Assembly (NCBI RefSeq): GCF_900099835.1
Contig: NZ_FNKP01000001.1
Location: 1,488,001 to 1,552,000, forward strand
DNA: 64,000 bases
Direction: 5' to 3'
Source of the DNA: Paraburkholderia fungorum
GTDB lineage: Bacteria > Pseudomonadota > Gammaproteobacteria > Burkholderiales > Burkholderiaceae
Positions 1 to 8,359 of the stretch are shown here, in pieces. Numbering within the stretch: position 1 is the stretch's first letter; every line of letters starts with the position of its first letter. The position numbers were made by a program, and so were the translations under genes. Below the pieces are notes generated by a model. It had not been told where the DNA came from. It saw nothing but the letters and a program-made list of their open reading frames with translations, and did no database searches.

Positions 1-1
1 G

Positions 2-1045
2 GATGCGAAGCGTCACGGCGTCAAGGTATTGCCGCCCGATGTGACGCAAAGCGATTGGGAGTCGTGTTTCGAACAGCGCGAATCTGAGGGGCAGCGGATT
101 TCAGCAGCGCAAACCTTGTTGCGTCGTCAGCAGGCGGTGCTGTCGGCGCAGCAATTGCGCGATCTTTCTTTGCGACGATTGTCGGTGAGCCGGACGATCC
201 GGTGGGCGGCAAAGCGACTTGCCGCACGCGTGTATCAGCCGTCGAACACGTATGGTTTGCGCGGGCCGGCTGTGCGCCTCGGTTTGCAACTGATCAAGGG
301 GCTCGCGCAAGACGCTGCCGAGCGCATCATGGCGGCCCGCAAAGACGCGCCGTTTTCCAATGTCGACGATCTGGCGCGTCGTGCGGCTCTGGCGCGACGC
401 GATCTCGAAGCGCTTGCCGCGGCGAATGCGCTGGTCAGTATTGCCGGGCATCGGCGGGAAGCCTGGTGGGCGGTGACTGCGCAACATATCGTGCCGAAGC
501 TGCTGCGTGACGCGCCGATCGCCGAAGCGCCGCTGGCGTTGGCGCAGGCGGCCGAAGGCCGCGAGATCGTCGACGACTACGCGAGCATCGGGCTCACTCT
601 CAATCGTCATCCGCTAGCGCTGTTGCGGGCGCGTCTTGCGCAACAGCGCTTTCGTACGGCGGCCCAGCTTGCTGCGAGCCGGCACGGCACGCTGGTGCGC
701 GCGTGCGGCATCGTCACCGTGCGGCAGCGGCCGGGCACGGCGAACGGCACCGTGTTCGTGTCGCTCGAAGACGAAACCGGTTCGGTCAATGTGATCGTCT
801 GGCCGTCGCTAGTGGAAAAGCAGCGCAAGGCGCTGTTGGGCGCATCGTTGCTGGCGGTTTACGGCGTTTTGCAACGCGACGACGGCGTGCTCACCGGTGG
901 CGGTAATGCCGATAAGGAAGACAACGGCAGCCGGAAGAAAAAGCAGAAACACCAGGGCGAGGTGGTTCACCTTGTCGCCCATCGTCTCGAAGACCTCAGC
1001 AACTGGCTCGGCGAACTGGCGACTACGAGCCGCGATTTTCATTGA
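2..1045 (+). CDS. dnaE2: Error-prone DNA polymerase DnaE2 (ImuC), C-terminal part
   Basis: The open frame runs in from the window edge, so about 347 C-terminal residues of a roughly 1,000-residue protein are present. The opening residues (DAKRHGV.VLPPDV) match the end of the palm/fingers region of DnaE-type polymerases. A helix-hairpin-helix region follows (LGLQLIKGL, then DDLARRAALARRDLEALA). An OB-fold domain ends the protein (ACGIVTVRQRPGTANGTVF.SLEDETG.VNVIVWPS). DnaE2 does mutagenic translesion synthesis in the SOS response and normally works with ImuA and ImuB, whose genes would lie upstream, outside the window. The catalytic aspartates are also outside. A replicative DnaE is less likely given the C-terminal architecture. 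Confidence 0.9.
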   Translation, partial: DAKRHGVKVLPPDVTQSDWESCFEQRESEGQRISAAQTLLRRQQAVLSAQQLRDLSLRRLSVSRTIRWAAKRLAARVYQPSNTYGLRGPAVRLGLQLIKGLAQDAAERIMAARKDAPFSNVDDLARRAALARRDLEALAAANALVSIAGHRREAWWAVTAQHIVPKLLRDAPIAEAPLALAQAAEGREIVDDYASIGLTLNRHPLALLRARLAQQRFRTAAQLAASRHGTLVRACGIVTVRQRPGTANGTVFVSLEDETGSVNVIVWPSLVEKQRKALLGASLLAVYGVLQRDDGVLTGGGNADKEDNGSRKKKQKHQGEVVHLVAHRLEDLSNWLGELATTSRDFH

Positions 1046-1061
1046 TGGCGGTTCGCCGGCC

Positions 1062-2003
1062 TCAGGTCGACGGCGTTTCGCCTCGCCATGGATGCGCAGC
1101 CAATACCTGCCGGATCGCCGTATCGAATGGTGTGCGGCGGCCGATCCCGAGTACCTCGAGTTGGCCCGAAGCGAGGTGGCAGTTGTGTGGGCGGGGCGTC
1201 GTGTCGGTCGGCGTGCGTTGCGGCGCCAGGTGCGCATCGAGTTGCAGCGCGTCGGCAAGACGTATGGCGATTTCGTACTTGGTCATCGGTTCGTCGCCCG
1301 ACCATTGGACAATGCCGCGGATCGTTTCGCCGCGCGAATGCCGTTCGAGCATTTGCCGGATCACAAAGGCGACGTCGGGCGTGAAGGTGGGATAGCGGAT
1401 CGCCCATGCGTCCATGACGGCGGGCTTGCCACTGGTGTCGTTAGCGCCGTTCGTGGAAGCCGAGGCGGCAATCGCCGGCACGAGACTGGTAACAGCCGAT
1501 TCCGCCCAACTGACGACAGGCCCGTATAGCAGCGGCAACCGCAGCACACAGCCGAGGCTGGTTGTCTCGATTAGCGCACGTTCGCCTTCGAGCTTGCTGT
1601 GTCCGTAAGCGTTGAGCGGCGCGGGCGTGGAATCATGCTGGTAGGGCGGGTGGGTGCCGTCGAACACGTAGTCGGTGGAAATGGAGAGTGTCCACGCGCC
1701 GCGCCGGTTGGCCGCTGCGGCGAGGGTCCGCACCGCGTCGACATTCAATGCGCGAGCAAGCGCCGGATCATGCTCGCACACGTCCGGACGACGCTCTGCC
1801 GCAGCGATCACCAGCGCGTCAGGCGCTTCGGTTTCGACAAACCGCTCGACCGCCTGCGCGTCGCGAATATCCAGCGCAACCGTATTCGGACCTGGCCGGC
1901 TGAACGCCGTGGCAACGACTTGCCAGCCGGATTGCTGTGCGAGTTCGTCGACGAGTGCGCGACCGAGCAAGCCCGATGCGCCAATAACGGCAACCTTGAA
2001 CAT
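1062..2003 (-). CDS. RmlD-like NAD(P)-dependent sugar-nucleotide reductase
   Basis: This 313-residue protein belongs to the extended SDR superfamily. It has an N-terminal Rossmann motif (GASGLLG, residues 8-14), a STDYVFDG motif near residue 109, and the catalytic pair Y133 and K137 in YGHSK. The closest family is dTDP-4-dehydrorhamnose reductase (RmlD), but no other rhamnose genes are nearby. A dedicated role in dTDP-rhamnose synthesis is therefore not supported, and a general sugar-nucleotide or MAT2B-like reductase is possible. It is convergent with dnaE2, leaving 16 bases between the stop codons. The start was chosen because the Rossmann strand begins immediately after it. The ribosome binding site is weak. 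Confidence 0.8.
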   Translation of the reverse strand: MFKVAVIGASGLLGRALVDELAQQSGWQVVATAFSRPGPNTVALDIRDAQAVERFVETEAPDALVIAAAERRPDVCEHDPALARALNVDAVRTLAAAANRRGAWTLSISTDYVFDGTHPPYQHDSTPAPLNAYGHSKLEGERALIETTSLGCVLRLPLLYGPVVSWAESAVTSLVPAIAASASTNGANDTSGKPAVMDAWAIRYPTFTPDVAFVIRQMLERHSRGETIRGIVQWSGDEPMTKYEIAIRLADALQLDAHLAPQRTPTDTTPRPHNCHLASGQLEVLGIGRRTPFDTAIRQVLAAHPWRGETPST

Positions 2004-2037
2004 GATCTGGGGCTCGTCTTGTTTCGTTTAGTTTCGC

Positions 2038-2268
2038 TTAATGGGCGGCGTCGCCTGCGACTCCGGTCGCAACGGCATTGACGGTGTAGCCGGCTTCGTC
2101 GATCGCGGCTTTCAGCGCGTCGACCGATTGTGTGGAATCGACCACCACGCGCCCCGACGCGAGATCCACCTGAACCTGGGCGGTGTCGTCGTGTTCGCGA
2201 ATCGCGTTCGTGACGGCTGCGACGCAATGCTGGCAGCTCATGCCTTCTACCTGGAATTCGATGGTCAT
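2038..2268 (-). CDS. copZ: Copper chaperone, heavy-metal-associated domain
   Basis: A 76-residue single-domain HMA protein. The metal site is GMSCQHC with ligands C12 and C15 in the first loop. The rest fits the ferredoxin-like fold, ending in a conserved DEAGYTV. Such proteins bind Cu(I) and pass it to P1B ATPases or regulators. The frame stays open further upstream, but the ATG at 2268 gives the normal domain length, and the longer version would run across the operator and into cueR. It is divergent from cueR and 71 bases from the shared operator. No copper ATPase gene is adjacent. Confidence 0.9.
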   Translation of the reverse strand: MTIEFQVEGMSCQHCVAAVTNAIREHDDTAQVQVDLASGRVVVDSTQSVDALKAAIDEAGYTVNAVATGVAGDAAH

Positions 2269-2339
2269 TGGATTGGTCTCGGGAGAAATCAAGATGGCGA
2301 TAGTTGAATTATGCCTGCCGAACCGTATTTGAGTACGTG

Positions 2340-2360
2340 ACCTTCCCATTATGGGAAGGT
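2340..2360. promoter_or_regulatory. CueR operator, perfect 21-bp palindrome
   Basis: Two 10-base arms (ACCTTCCCAT and its exact complement) flank one central base at 2350. ACCTTCC-N7-GGAAGGT is the known CueR-type site. On the + strand a GTGACC hexamer (2337-2342) and TACGAT (2362-2367) are 19 bases apart, the over-long spacing typical of MerR-family promoters. The best promoter reading points toward cueR. The opposite strand gives a poorer -10. Confidence 0.85.
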
Positions 2361-2391
2361 GTACGATCGATTCATACTCTGAGGAAAAGTC

Positions 2392-2823
2392 ATGAATATC
2401 GGCGAAGCGGCGCGCATGTCGGGTGTTACGGCGAAGATGATCCGCTATTACGAAAGCGTGGGTTTGCTGGCGGCAAAGGCGAGGACGAGCGCGGGCTATC
2501 GCGTATACGGGCCTCAAGAGGTGCATTCGCTGCGGTTTATCCGGCAGGCCCGTCGGCTGGGTTTCCTGGTCGAAGATATTCGACGTCTTCTGGCGCTGTG
2601 GCACGACCGGTCGCGCGCAAGTGCCGAAGTCAAGGGAATCGCGCTGGAACATGTGGCAGAACTGGATCGTCGTATCGCCGAATTGACGGACATGCGCGAC
2701 ACGCTGGCCCATCTGGCAAACCATTGTCACGGGGATGACCGCCCAGACTGCCCGATTATCGAACGTCTTGCCGATCCGGATTCAGAGGCCAATTTGGAGA
2801 AATCAGGATGCCATGATCGATAA
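2392..2823 (+). CDS. cueR: Copper-responsive MerR-family regulator CueR
   Basis: A 143-residue MerR protein with an N-terminal winged helix-turn-helix (MNIGEAARMSGVTAKMIRYY), a long dimerisation helix, and a C-terminal metal loop. C112 and C120 sit in HCHGDDRPDC, and S77 is present at the dimer interface. These match the numbering and residues known to make E. coli CueR selective for monovalent Cu(I)/Ag(I). It starts 32 bases after the operator palindrome, so autoregulation and control of divergent copZ are likely. An extra tail with C140 (SGCHDR) follows the metal loop. Confidence 0.93.
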   Translation: MNIGEAARMSGVTAKMIRYYESVGLLAAKARTSAGYRVYGPQEVHSLRFIRQARRLGFLVEDIRRLLALWHDRSRASAEVKGIALEHVAELDRRIAELTDMRDTLAHLANHCHGDDRPDCPIIERLADPDSEANLEKSGCHDR

Positions 2824-3133
2824 CGTTGGTAGCTGACAAGGACGCAGGTGCAACCCTTGGATGCTATTTGTCGCAACCTTGCCTTTTTTGCACCAATATT
2901 GTGCTTAAAAATTTGGGGAAGTACCAATTTCCGTTAAAAATGCATTCTGAATCGCGCTAAATCAACAACTTACACGCACCACACGCGTGCACCATTCCAA
3001 AACGGAATGCACGTCATGCGGGCATTTCACTAGCAAGGTTGCACCATCACGCTATAATTCGGGTTAACCCTTTTGCGGGAAATCCCTGATGTCCAACTTC
3101 ACCGGGGATTCAATCTGATCCTTGGAGAACATC
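2824..3133 (+). promoter_or_regulatory. Intergenic region with promoter for the DUF3563 microprotein
   Basis: These 310 bases hold no convincing gene. A perfect TATAAT lies at 3053-3058. No good -35 hexamer was found at standard spacing. The 5' leader after it could form a short stem between AATCCC near 3086 and GGGATT near 3106. A ribosome binding site (GGAGA, 3124-3128) precedes the next gene. Confidence 0.5.
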
Positions 3134-3280
3134 ATGTTTGCGTACATTCTTGAAAAGCTGAGCACCTGGTTTGAAACTGCAGAGCGTAACCGCCGTGAAG
3201 CCTACCTGGCCTCGTCGTCGGACATCGTCCAGCTCGAACAACGTATCCGCTCGCTGGAAACCAACGGCTACTCGCTGTAA
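3134..3280 (+). CDS. DUF3563 family microprotein
   Basis: A 48-residue protein beginning MFAYILEKLSTWFETAERNR and ending RSLETNGYSL. This is the compact DUF3563 pattern common in Burkholderiales: an amphipathic N-terminal helix, a YLASSSDIVQLE segment, and a conserved C-terminus. Function is unknown. A GGAGA ribosome binding site is 5 bases upstream, a TATAAT lies about 75 bases upstream, and a hairpin lies 62 bases downstream. It therefore appears to be a monocistronic, probably well-expressed transcript. Confidence 0.88.
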   Translation: MFAYILEKLSTWFETAERNRREAYLASSSDIVQLEQRIRSLETNGYSL

Positions 3281-3342
3281 GTTTCGCCCGCATCACGTTT
3301 GACCCGGCGGCGCATGTTGCGTGGCCACTGCAGTAAAGCGTC

Positions 3343-3368
3343 AAGCCCCGTCAAATGCGGGGCTTTGT
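3343..3368 (+). terminator. Probable terminator after the DUF3563 gene
   Basis: AAGCCCCG (3343-3350) pairs perfectly with CGGGGCTT (3358-3365) across a 7-base loop. The following T run is short (TTTGT), so termination may be partial. Confidence 0.6.
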
Positions 3369-3517
3369 CACATCTGGACCTCGAAAACTGAATTGGGCGT
3401 CCGACGGCTAGTTGTGGCGAATATCGACTAGCCTCCTGGCTCACGTCGAGGTAAGGTAAATGTTCGCCGCGCCGTCGTCCGCGCGATTCGGCATTTTCAA
3501 ACCAAACCGGTCCGCCT

Positions 3518-3862
3518 ATGCCTCCTGTCCGTCCGCTTAAATCCTTTCTGGCCGTGGCTTCCGCTGCTTCGCTGGCGACGGTTCTGGTCGCGTCCACTGC
3601 GTACGCTGCGTCGGATAGCACGCGCGCGCCGGTCATCCTCGATTCACAGGGCGGAATTTACGACGGTCAGGGTGGCACGATGCTGCAGACCGGGCCGCTC
3701 TCGCGGCAGCCGATTGTCGGCGCGCAGCCCATCGCTGCACCCGCCGAACTGGCGCCCCCTGAGTCGTCGACACCGGTAGTTGTCGCGCCGTATATCCAGG
3801 TGCCGGTTGGCGGCGGCTCGACGCCACGGCCCCAGCCGCGTCCGCTACCTCGCACGCAGTAA
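3518..3862 (+). CDS. Small proline-rich exported protein
   Basis: A 114-residue protein with a Sec signal peptide: positive N-terminus (MPPVRPLK), a hydrophobic Ala/Val/Leu stretch, and a cleavage site near AYAA, about residue 31. The mature part is low-complexity, rich in Gly, Pro and Ala, and ends in a PRPQPRPLPRTQ tail. No enzymatic motif is visible. It is probably periplasmic or surface-associated. The frame is supported mainly by the signal peptide and codon bias. Confidence 0.6.
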   Translation: MPPVRPLKSFLAVASAASLATVLVASTAYAASDSTRAPVILDSQGGIYDGQGGTMLQTGPLSRQPIVGAQPIAAPAELAPPESSTPVVVAPYIQVPVGGGSTPRPQPRPLPRTQ

Positions 3863-4122
3863 CAGTCTGCGGCGCGTATTCTCCCGCCGATTTTTTCCTC
3901 GTTCCTTTTATTAAAAACATCGATGACACGGCGGGCACCCGGGCGCTGCGCGCCCGCGTGATTACGCGTGAAGTGGCTCGACATACGCCATTGGGGTTTG
4001 GGCGAATGGCCCGGCCGAAACCGTCCGACGACAATCGTGGCGCGGCTTGTCGCTGGCCATTCCGCGCCACGACTATCGTGCAGTGCCGCCGCATCGAATA
4101 AAAAGGAACAAGGAGATATCAG

Positions 4123-5169
4123 ATGCCCCTTCTCAGGATGCGGCGTGCTACCCGCGCCTGCGTGACGCTGCTCACACTTGTCGCCATCGCGCTACCCGGT
4201 GCCACGCGCGCCAAGGACGTACCGGAAACGCCGGCGATAACGTTGGCCGTGGGCGGCTTGCCGGGTCTTTACTATTTGCCGGTGCTGGCTGCGCAGCAGT
4301 TGGGCTACTTCAAGGAGGAGGGCCTCGACGTCACGCTCGAAGATTTCGCGGGGGGATCGAAGGCGCTGGAGGCGGTGGTGGGCGGCAGCGCGGACGTAGG
4401 CGCCGGCGCGTTCGAGCACACGTTGTTCATGCAGGAAAAAGGACAGCATTACCGCGCATTCGTGCTGATGGGCCGCGCACCGCAGATCGTGGTCGCGGTG
4501 CTGAAATCGAAGGCCGATCAACTCAAGACGCTGGCGGACTTCAAGGGCGCGAAAGTGGGCGTGAGCGCGCCGGGTTCGTCGACGGATCTCGTTCTCACCG
4601 TGGCTTTGCGCAAAGCGGGCGTGCAGCGCAACGAAATTTCGGCGATCGGCGTGGGCAGCGGCGCCACGGTGCTGGCGGCGGTCAGCGGCGGTCGGATCGA
4701 CGCGCTTTCCAACGTCGATCCGATGATGACCAAACTCACGCGTAGTGGCGCAATCAGGGTGCTGATCGATACGCGAACCGTGAAGGGCACGCAGGAGGTA
4801 TTCGGCGGGACAATGCCCGCGGCGACGCTCTACGCGTCGGAACAGTTCATTCAGAAGAATCCGAAGACGACGCAGGCGTTAGCCAACGCGATCGTGCACG
4901 CCAACCGCTGGCTGCAGACCGCAAGCGACGCCGATCTGCTGAAGATGGTGCCGCCGGCTTATCTGCTCAACGACTCGGCGCTTTATGTCGAGGCTTTTCA
5001 CAATGTACGTGACGCCTATTCGCCGGATGGCTTGATGCCGGCGGACGGCCCGGCGACTTCATTGCGGGCGCTGTCGTCGTTTGATAGCACGCTCGATCCG
5101 AAGAAAATCGATCTGAACGCGACTTATACGAACGACTTTGCCCAGAAGGCCGCGGCGCAATTCAAGTAG
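4123..5169 (+). CDS. ABC transporter substrate-binding protein, NMT1/SsuA-like
   Basis: A 348-residue periplasmic binding protein with a signal peptide ending near TRAKD (about residue 29). The mature start (LAVGGLPGLYYLPVLAAQQLGYF) and the EEGLDVTLEDFAGGSKALEAVVGG segment are typical of the NMT1/SsuA/TauA family, which binds sulfonates, nitrate, taurine or thiamine precursors. The ligand cannot be read from sequence. The ribosome binding site AAGGAGAT precedes the ATG. No permease or ATPase gene is adjacent, so this component is an orphan here. Confidence 0.85.
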   Translation: MPLLRMRRATRACVTLLTLVAIALPGATRAKDVPETPAITLAVGGLPGLYYLPVLAAQQLGYFKEEGLDVTLEDFAGGSKALEAVVGGSADVGAGAFEHTLFMQEKGQHYRAFVLMGRAPQIVVAVLKSKADQLKTLADFKGAKVGVSAPGSSTDLVLTVALRKAGVQRNEISAIGVGSGATVLAAVSGGRIDALSNVDPMMTKLTRSGAIRVLIDTRTVKGTQEVFGGTMPAATLYASEQFIQKNPKTTQALANAIVHANRWLQTASDADLLKMVPPAYLLNDSALYVEAFHNVRDAYSPDGLMPADGPATSLRALSSFDSTLDPKKIDLNATYTNDFAQKAAAQFK

Positions 5170-5254
5170 AGGATGGCGGCGTATGCTCCAGCGCGCCGTC
5201 TGCGCGACGGCGGCCGGGCGTTCGAAGCCGCATCCTTCAACTTACGACTGAACC

Positions 5255-6100
5255 TCAATCGCCGCGATATTCGACCTTGAATTCCGCAGCCTTGTCTTCG
5301 CCGAGCGCTTTTACGAGCCAAGGCATTTGTTCCTTCAGCGCTTTCGCGAGCGTAAAAGGCGGGTTCAGAATGAACATGCCGCTGCCGAACAGCCCGAAGC
5401 CGTCTGCCGGCGGGTTGCTCACGGTCAGGCTCACGTGCAGCCAGTTACGCGCCTGCAGTTTCTTCAACTGCTCAGGAAAACGCTGCGATTCCGGGCGTCG
5501 CACCTGCGGATACCAGACTGCATAAGTGCCGGTCGGAAAGCGCTTCAGACTTTCTTCGACACAGCGAAACGTGCGCATGTAATCGCGCTTGTCTTCATAG
5601 GACGGATCGAGCAGCACCAGCGCGCGGCGCGGCGCCGGCGGCAGCAACTTGATAATGCCGTCGAAGCCGTCGCCCGCGAACAGCATGGCGCGACGGCCCG
5701 CGTCGCGGAAATTGTGGCGCAATACGTCGATTTCGGTGGTGTGCAGCTCGAACAGACGCATGCGGTCCTGTTCGCGCAGTTGCCGCCACGCGATGTACGG
5801 CGAGCCCGGATAAAAGCGCAACTGGCCGTCGGGATTCAACGCGCTCACTTCTTCGATGTAATCGGCGAAGATCGGCGGCAGATCGTTGCGTTCCCACAGT
5901 TTGGCAATGCCGGTCTGGAACTCGCCGGTCTTGATCGCGAAGCCTTCCCTCAGCGAATAAACGCCGGCGCCCGCATGCGTGTCGATATACCAGTAGGCTT
6001 TGTCCTTCTGGCCGAGGTAGCGCAAGAGCTGCAACACGACGGCGTGTTTCAGAACGTCGGCGTGATTGCCTGCATGAAAGGCGTGGCGGTAGCTGAGCAT
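5255..6100 (-). CDS. rlmJ: 23S rRNA m6A2030 methyltransferase RlmJ
   Basis: A 281-residue protein matching the RlmJ family along its length. It starts MLSYRHAFHAGNHADVLKHA. The SAM-binding strand is YIDTHAGAGVY (residues 39-48). The catalytic DPSY at residues 165-168 is the adenine-methyltransferase variant of DPPY. RlmJ methylates adenosine 2030 of 23S rRNA in the cytoplasm. The gene stands alone between two unrelated genes. Confidence 0.92.
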   Translation of the reverse strand: MLSYRHAFHAGNHADVLKHAVVLQLLRYLGQKDKAYWYIDTHAGAGVYSLREGFAIKTGEFQTGIAKLWERNDLPPIFADYIEEVSALNPDGQLRFYPGSPYIAWRQLREQDRMRLFELHTTEIDVLRHNFRDAGRRAMLFAGDGFDGIIKLLPPAPRRALVLLDPSYEDKRDYMRTFRCVEESLKRFPTGTYAVWYPQVRRPESQRFPEQLKKLQARNWLHVSLTVSNPPADGFGLFGSGMFILNPPFTLAKALKEQMPWLVKALGEDKAAEFKVEYRGD

Positions 6101-6355
6101 GATGAGGAGACGCTGAAAGAGAGCATGCCGGTCCGGACGGATGCGGCGGTGCGGTGCAGGACGGCCGCGCGACGGACAAACATCGCCGATGCGCAGCGCG
6201 GTCGCGTATTGTACGCGACGCCGCGTTGCGCTTTGCGGGAAGTTCCGCCGGAAGGTGCGCCTTGCGGGCCGCCACCTCCGTTTCGCGTCACTCCACGGCG
6301 TTGCCGCGTCGAACCATGCTACGCGCTCCGACGCAAATCCGGTCAGTCGTACGGA

Positions 6356-7327
6356 TCAGTCGTACGCGTCGCCGATGATGTCTTCGATCCGCTTCTTGAT
6401 CTCCGGCGTAATGCGTTGCGCGACCTCGATCGACTTCATGTTCTCGCCGATCTGTTCGACTCGCGACGCGCCGGTAATCACCGTGCTGACGTTCGGGTTC
6501 TTCAGGATCCAGCCGATTGCCAGTTGGCCGATCGTGCAGCCCAATTCGTCCGCCACTTCGCCGAGCCTGCCGACTGTGTTGTTCCTGCCCGCATCAGTGA
6601 CCATGTTGCGCAGCCAGTCGTAGCCCTGCAACTGCGCGCGGCTGTCGGCGGGCACGCCGCTGCGATATTTGCCGGTGAGCAGGCCGGACGCCAGCGGACT
6701 CCACGTGGTCAGCCCGAGGCCGAGGTCCTCATAAAGCCGTTTGTACTCTTCCTCGACGCGCTTGCGATTGAACAGGTTGTATTGCGGCTGTTCCATCACC
6801 GGCTTGTGCAGATGATGCCGCTCGGCGACCTCATACGCGGCGCGGATCTCGTCGGCGCTCCATTCGGAGGTGCCCCAGTACAGCGCCTTGCCGCGCGTGA
6901 TCATGTCGCTCATCGCCCAGACCGTTTCTTCGATCGGCGTATTCGGATCGGGACGATGGCAGAACGCCAGGTCGACATAATCGAGTTGCAGCCGTTTGAG
7001 CGAAGCGTCGATTGCGTTCAGCAGGTATTTGCGGTTCAGCGTGTGGTACTGGTTCGGCGCTTCATTGAGACCCCAGAAGAATTTCGTCGACACCACATAG
7101 CTCACGCGCGGCCACGCCAGCTCTTTCAAAGCCTGACCCATGATTTCTTCGGATTTGCCGCCTGCGTAGGCCTCGGCGTTGTCGAAGAAATTGACGCCGG
7201 CGTCGCGCGCGGCGGCGAGCGATTCACGCGCCGCGTGAGTGTCCACCTGGCTGCCGTAGGTGACCCACGAGCCGATGGACAGTTCGCTGACTTGCAGGCC
7301 GGAGCGGCCCAGACGTCGATAATTCAT
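6356..7327 (-). CDS. Aldo/keto reductase, potassium-channel beta-subunit-like
   Basis: A 323-residue TIM-barrel AKR. It carries the catalytic tetrad in sequence order: D49 and Y54 ([11 protein letters not shown]), K82 (VVSTKFFWG), and the His of DLAFCHRPD. The C-terminal NADPH-binding part has [19 protein letters not shown]. The FFWG and [11 protein letters not shown] segments are characteristic of the AKR6 (Kv-beta) branch. It likely reduces aldehydes with NADPH; the physiological substrate is unknown. It is divergent from bdhA across a 224-base gap. Confidence 0.87.
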   Translation of the reverse strand: MNYRRLGRSGLQVSELSIGSWVTYGSQVDTHAARESLAAARDAGVNFFDNAEAYAGGKSEEIMGQALKELAWPRVSYVVSTKFFWGLNEAPNQYHTLNRKYLLNAIDASLKRLQLDYVDLAFCHRPDPNTPIEETVWAMSDMITRGKALYWGTSEWSADEIRAAYEVAERHHLHKPVMEQPQYNLFNRKRVEEEYKRLYEDLGLGLTTWSPLASGLLTGKYRSGVPADSRAQLQGYDWLRNMVTDAGRNNTVGRLGEVADELGCTIGQLAIGWILKNPNVSTVITGASRVEQIGENMKSIEVAQRITPEIKKRIEDIIGDAYD

Positions 7328-7551
7328 GCATGCCTCCTTGTTGTTGATGTCACCGGAATTTCACCGAAAACGTCCAGTTTAATGAGATATCGCGCGATGT
7401 GCGTTTTACCTCTGGAGTTCACAGGGTTCATGCACAATAGCAGCCTTGGCCGCAATGCAGCATTCGGCTGGATGGCCTATGCCGTCTGGCTGACTTCACG
7501 TCGCTTGCGGTTCCGTGGTCTCATTGCTTATCAACTGCATGGAGGTTCTGA

Positions 7552-8349
7552 ATGTCGTCTACGAACACGAATCTGAATGGCAAGGTCGCCGTGGTCACCG
7601 GCGCGGCAAGCGGCATCGGCAAGCAGATCGCGCTGACTCTTTCCGCAGCCGGCGCAGCGGTCGCCATCGCCGACCTGAACCAGGACGGCGCGAACGCTGT
7701 TGCCGAAGAAATCACGAAAGGCGGCGGTAAGGCAATCGGTGTGGCCATGGACGTGACGAACGAAGATGCCGTCAATCAGGGCATCGACAAAGTCGTGGCC
7801 GAACTCGGCTCGGTCGACATTCTCATTTCCAACGCCGGCATCCAGATCGTCAATCCGATCGAAAACTATTCGTTTTCCGACTGGAAGAAAATGCAGGCCA
7901 TTCACGTGGACGGCGCGTTCCTGACCACGAAAGCCGCGCTCAAGCATATGTACAAGGACGATCGCGGCGGCATCGTGATCTACATGGGTTCGGTCCATTC
8001 GCATGAAGCGTCGCCGCTGAAGTCCGCGTACGTGACGGCGAAACACGCGTTGCTCGGCCTGTCGCGCGTGCTGGCGAAAGAAGGCGCGAAGCACAACGTG
8101 CGCTCGCATGTGGTGTGTCCGGGTTTCGTGCGCACGCCGCTCGTCGACAAGCAGATCCCCGAGCAGGCTAAAGAACTCGGCATCAGCGAAGAAGACGTGA
8201 TCAAGCGCGTGATGCTGGGCGGCACGGTCGACGGCATTTTCACCACGGTGGAAGACGTCGCGCAGACGGTGCTGTTCCTGTCCACATTCCCGACGGCGGC
8301 GCTGACCGGCCAGTCCTTTATTGTGAGCCACGGCTGGTACATGCAATAA
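7552..8349 (+). CDS. bdhA: D-3-hydroxybutyrate dehydrogenase
   Basis: A 265-residue classical SDR. The NAD-binding motif TGAASGIG spans residues 16-23, NAG lies near 94-96, and the catalytic residues are S147, Y160 and K164 (YVTAK). The C-terminal part ([25 protein letters not shown] and [12 protein letters not shown]) is typical of bacterial 3-hydroxybutyrate dehydrogenases, which oxidise 3-hydroxybutyrate to acetoacetate in polyhydroxybutyrate use. GGAGG is 7 bases before the ATG. It is followed after only 10 bases by a patatin gene, suggesting co-transcription. Confidence 0.85.
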   Translation: MSSTNTNLNGKVAVVTGAASGIGKQIALTLSAAGAAVAIADLNQDGANAVAEEITKGGGKAIGVAMDVTNEDAVNQGIDKVVAELGSVDILISNAGIQIVNPIENYSFSDWKKMQAIHVDGAFLTTKAALKHMYKDDRGGIVIYMGSVHSHEASPLKSAYVTAKHALLGLSRVLAKEGAKHNVRSHVVCPGFVRTPLVDKQIPEQAKELGISEEDVIKRVMLGGTVDGIFTTVEDVAQTVLFLSTFPTAALTGQSFIVSHGWYMQ

Positions 8350-8359
8350 GGGGGCACCC

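Noticed and set aside
5327..7576. Open frame of about 750 codons on the + strand opposite rlmJ and an aldo/keto reductase
   Set aside because: It spans two well-supported minus-strand genes and the gap between them; composition is that of an antisense frame.
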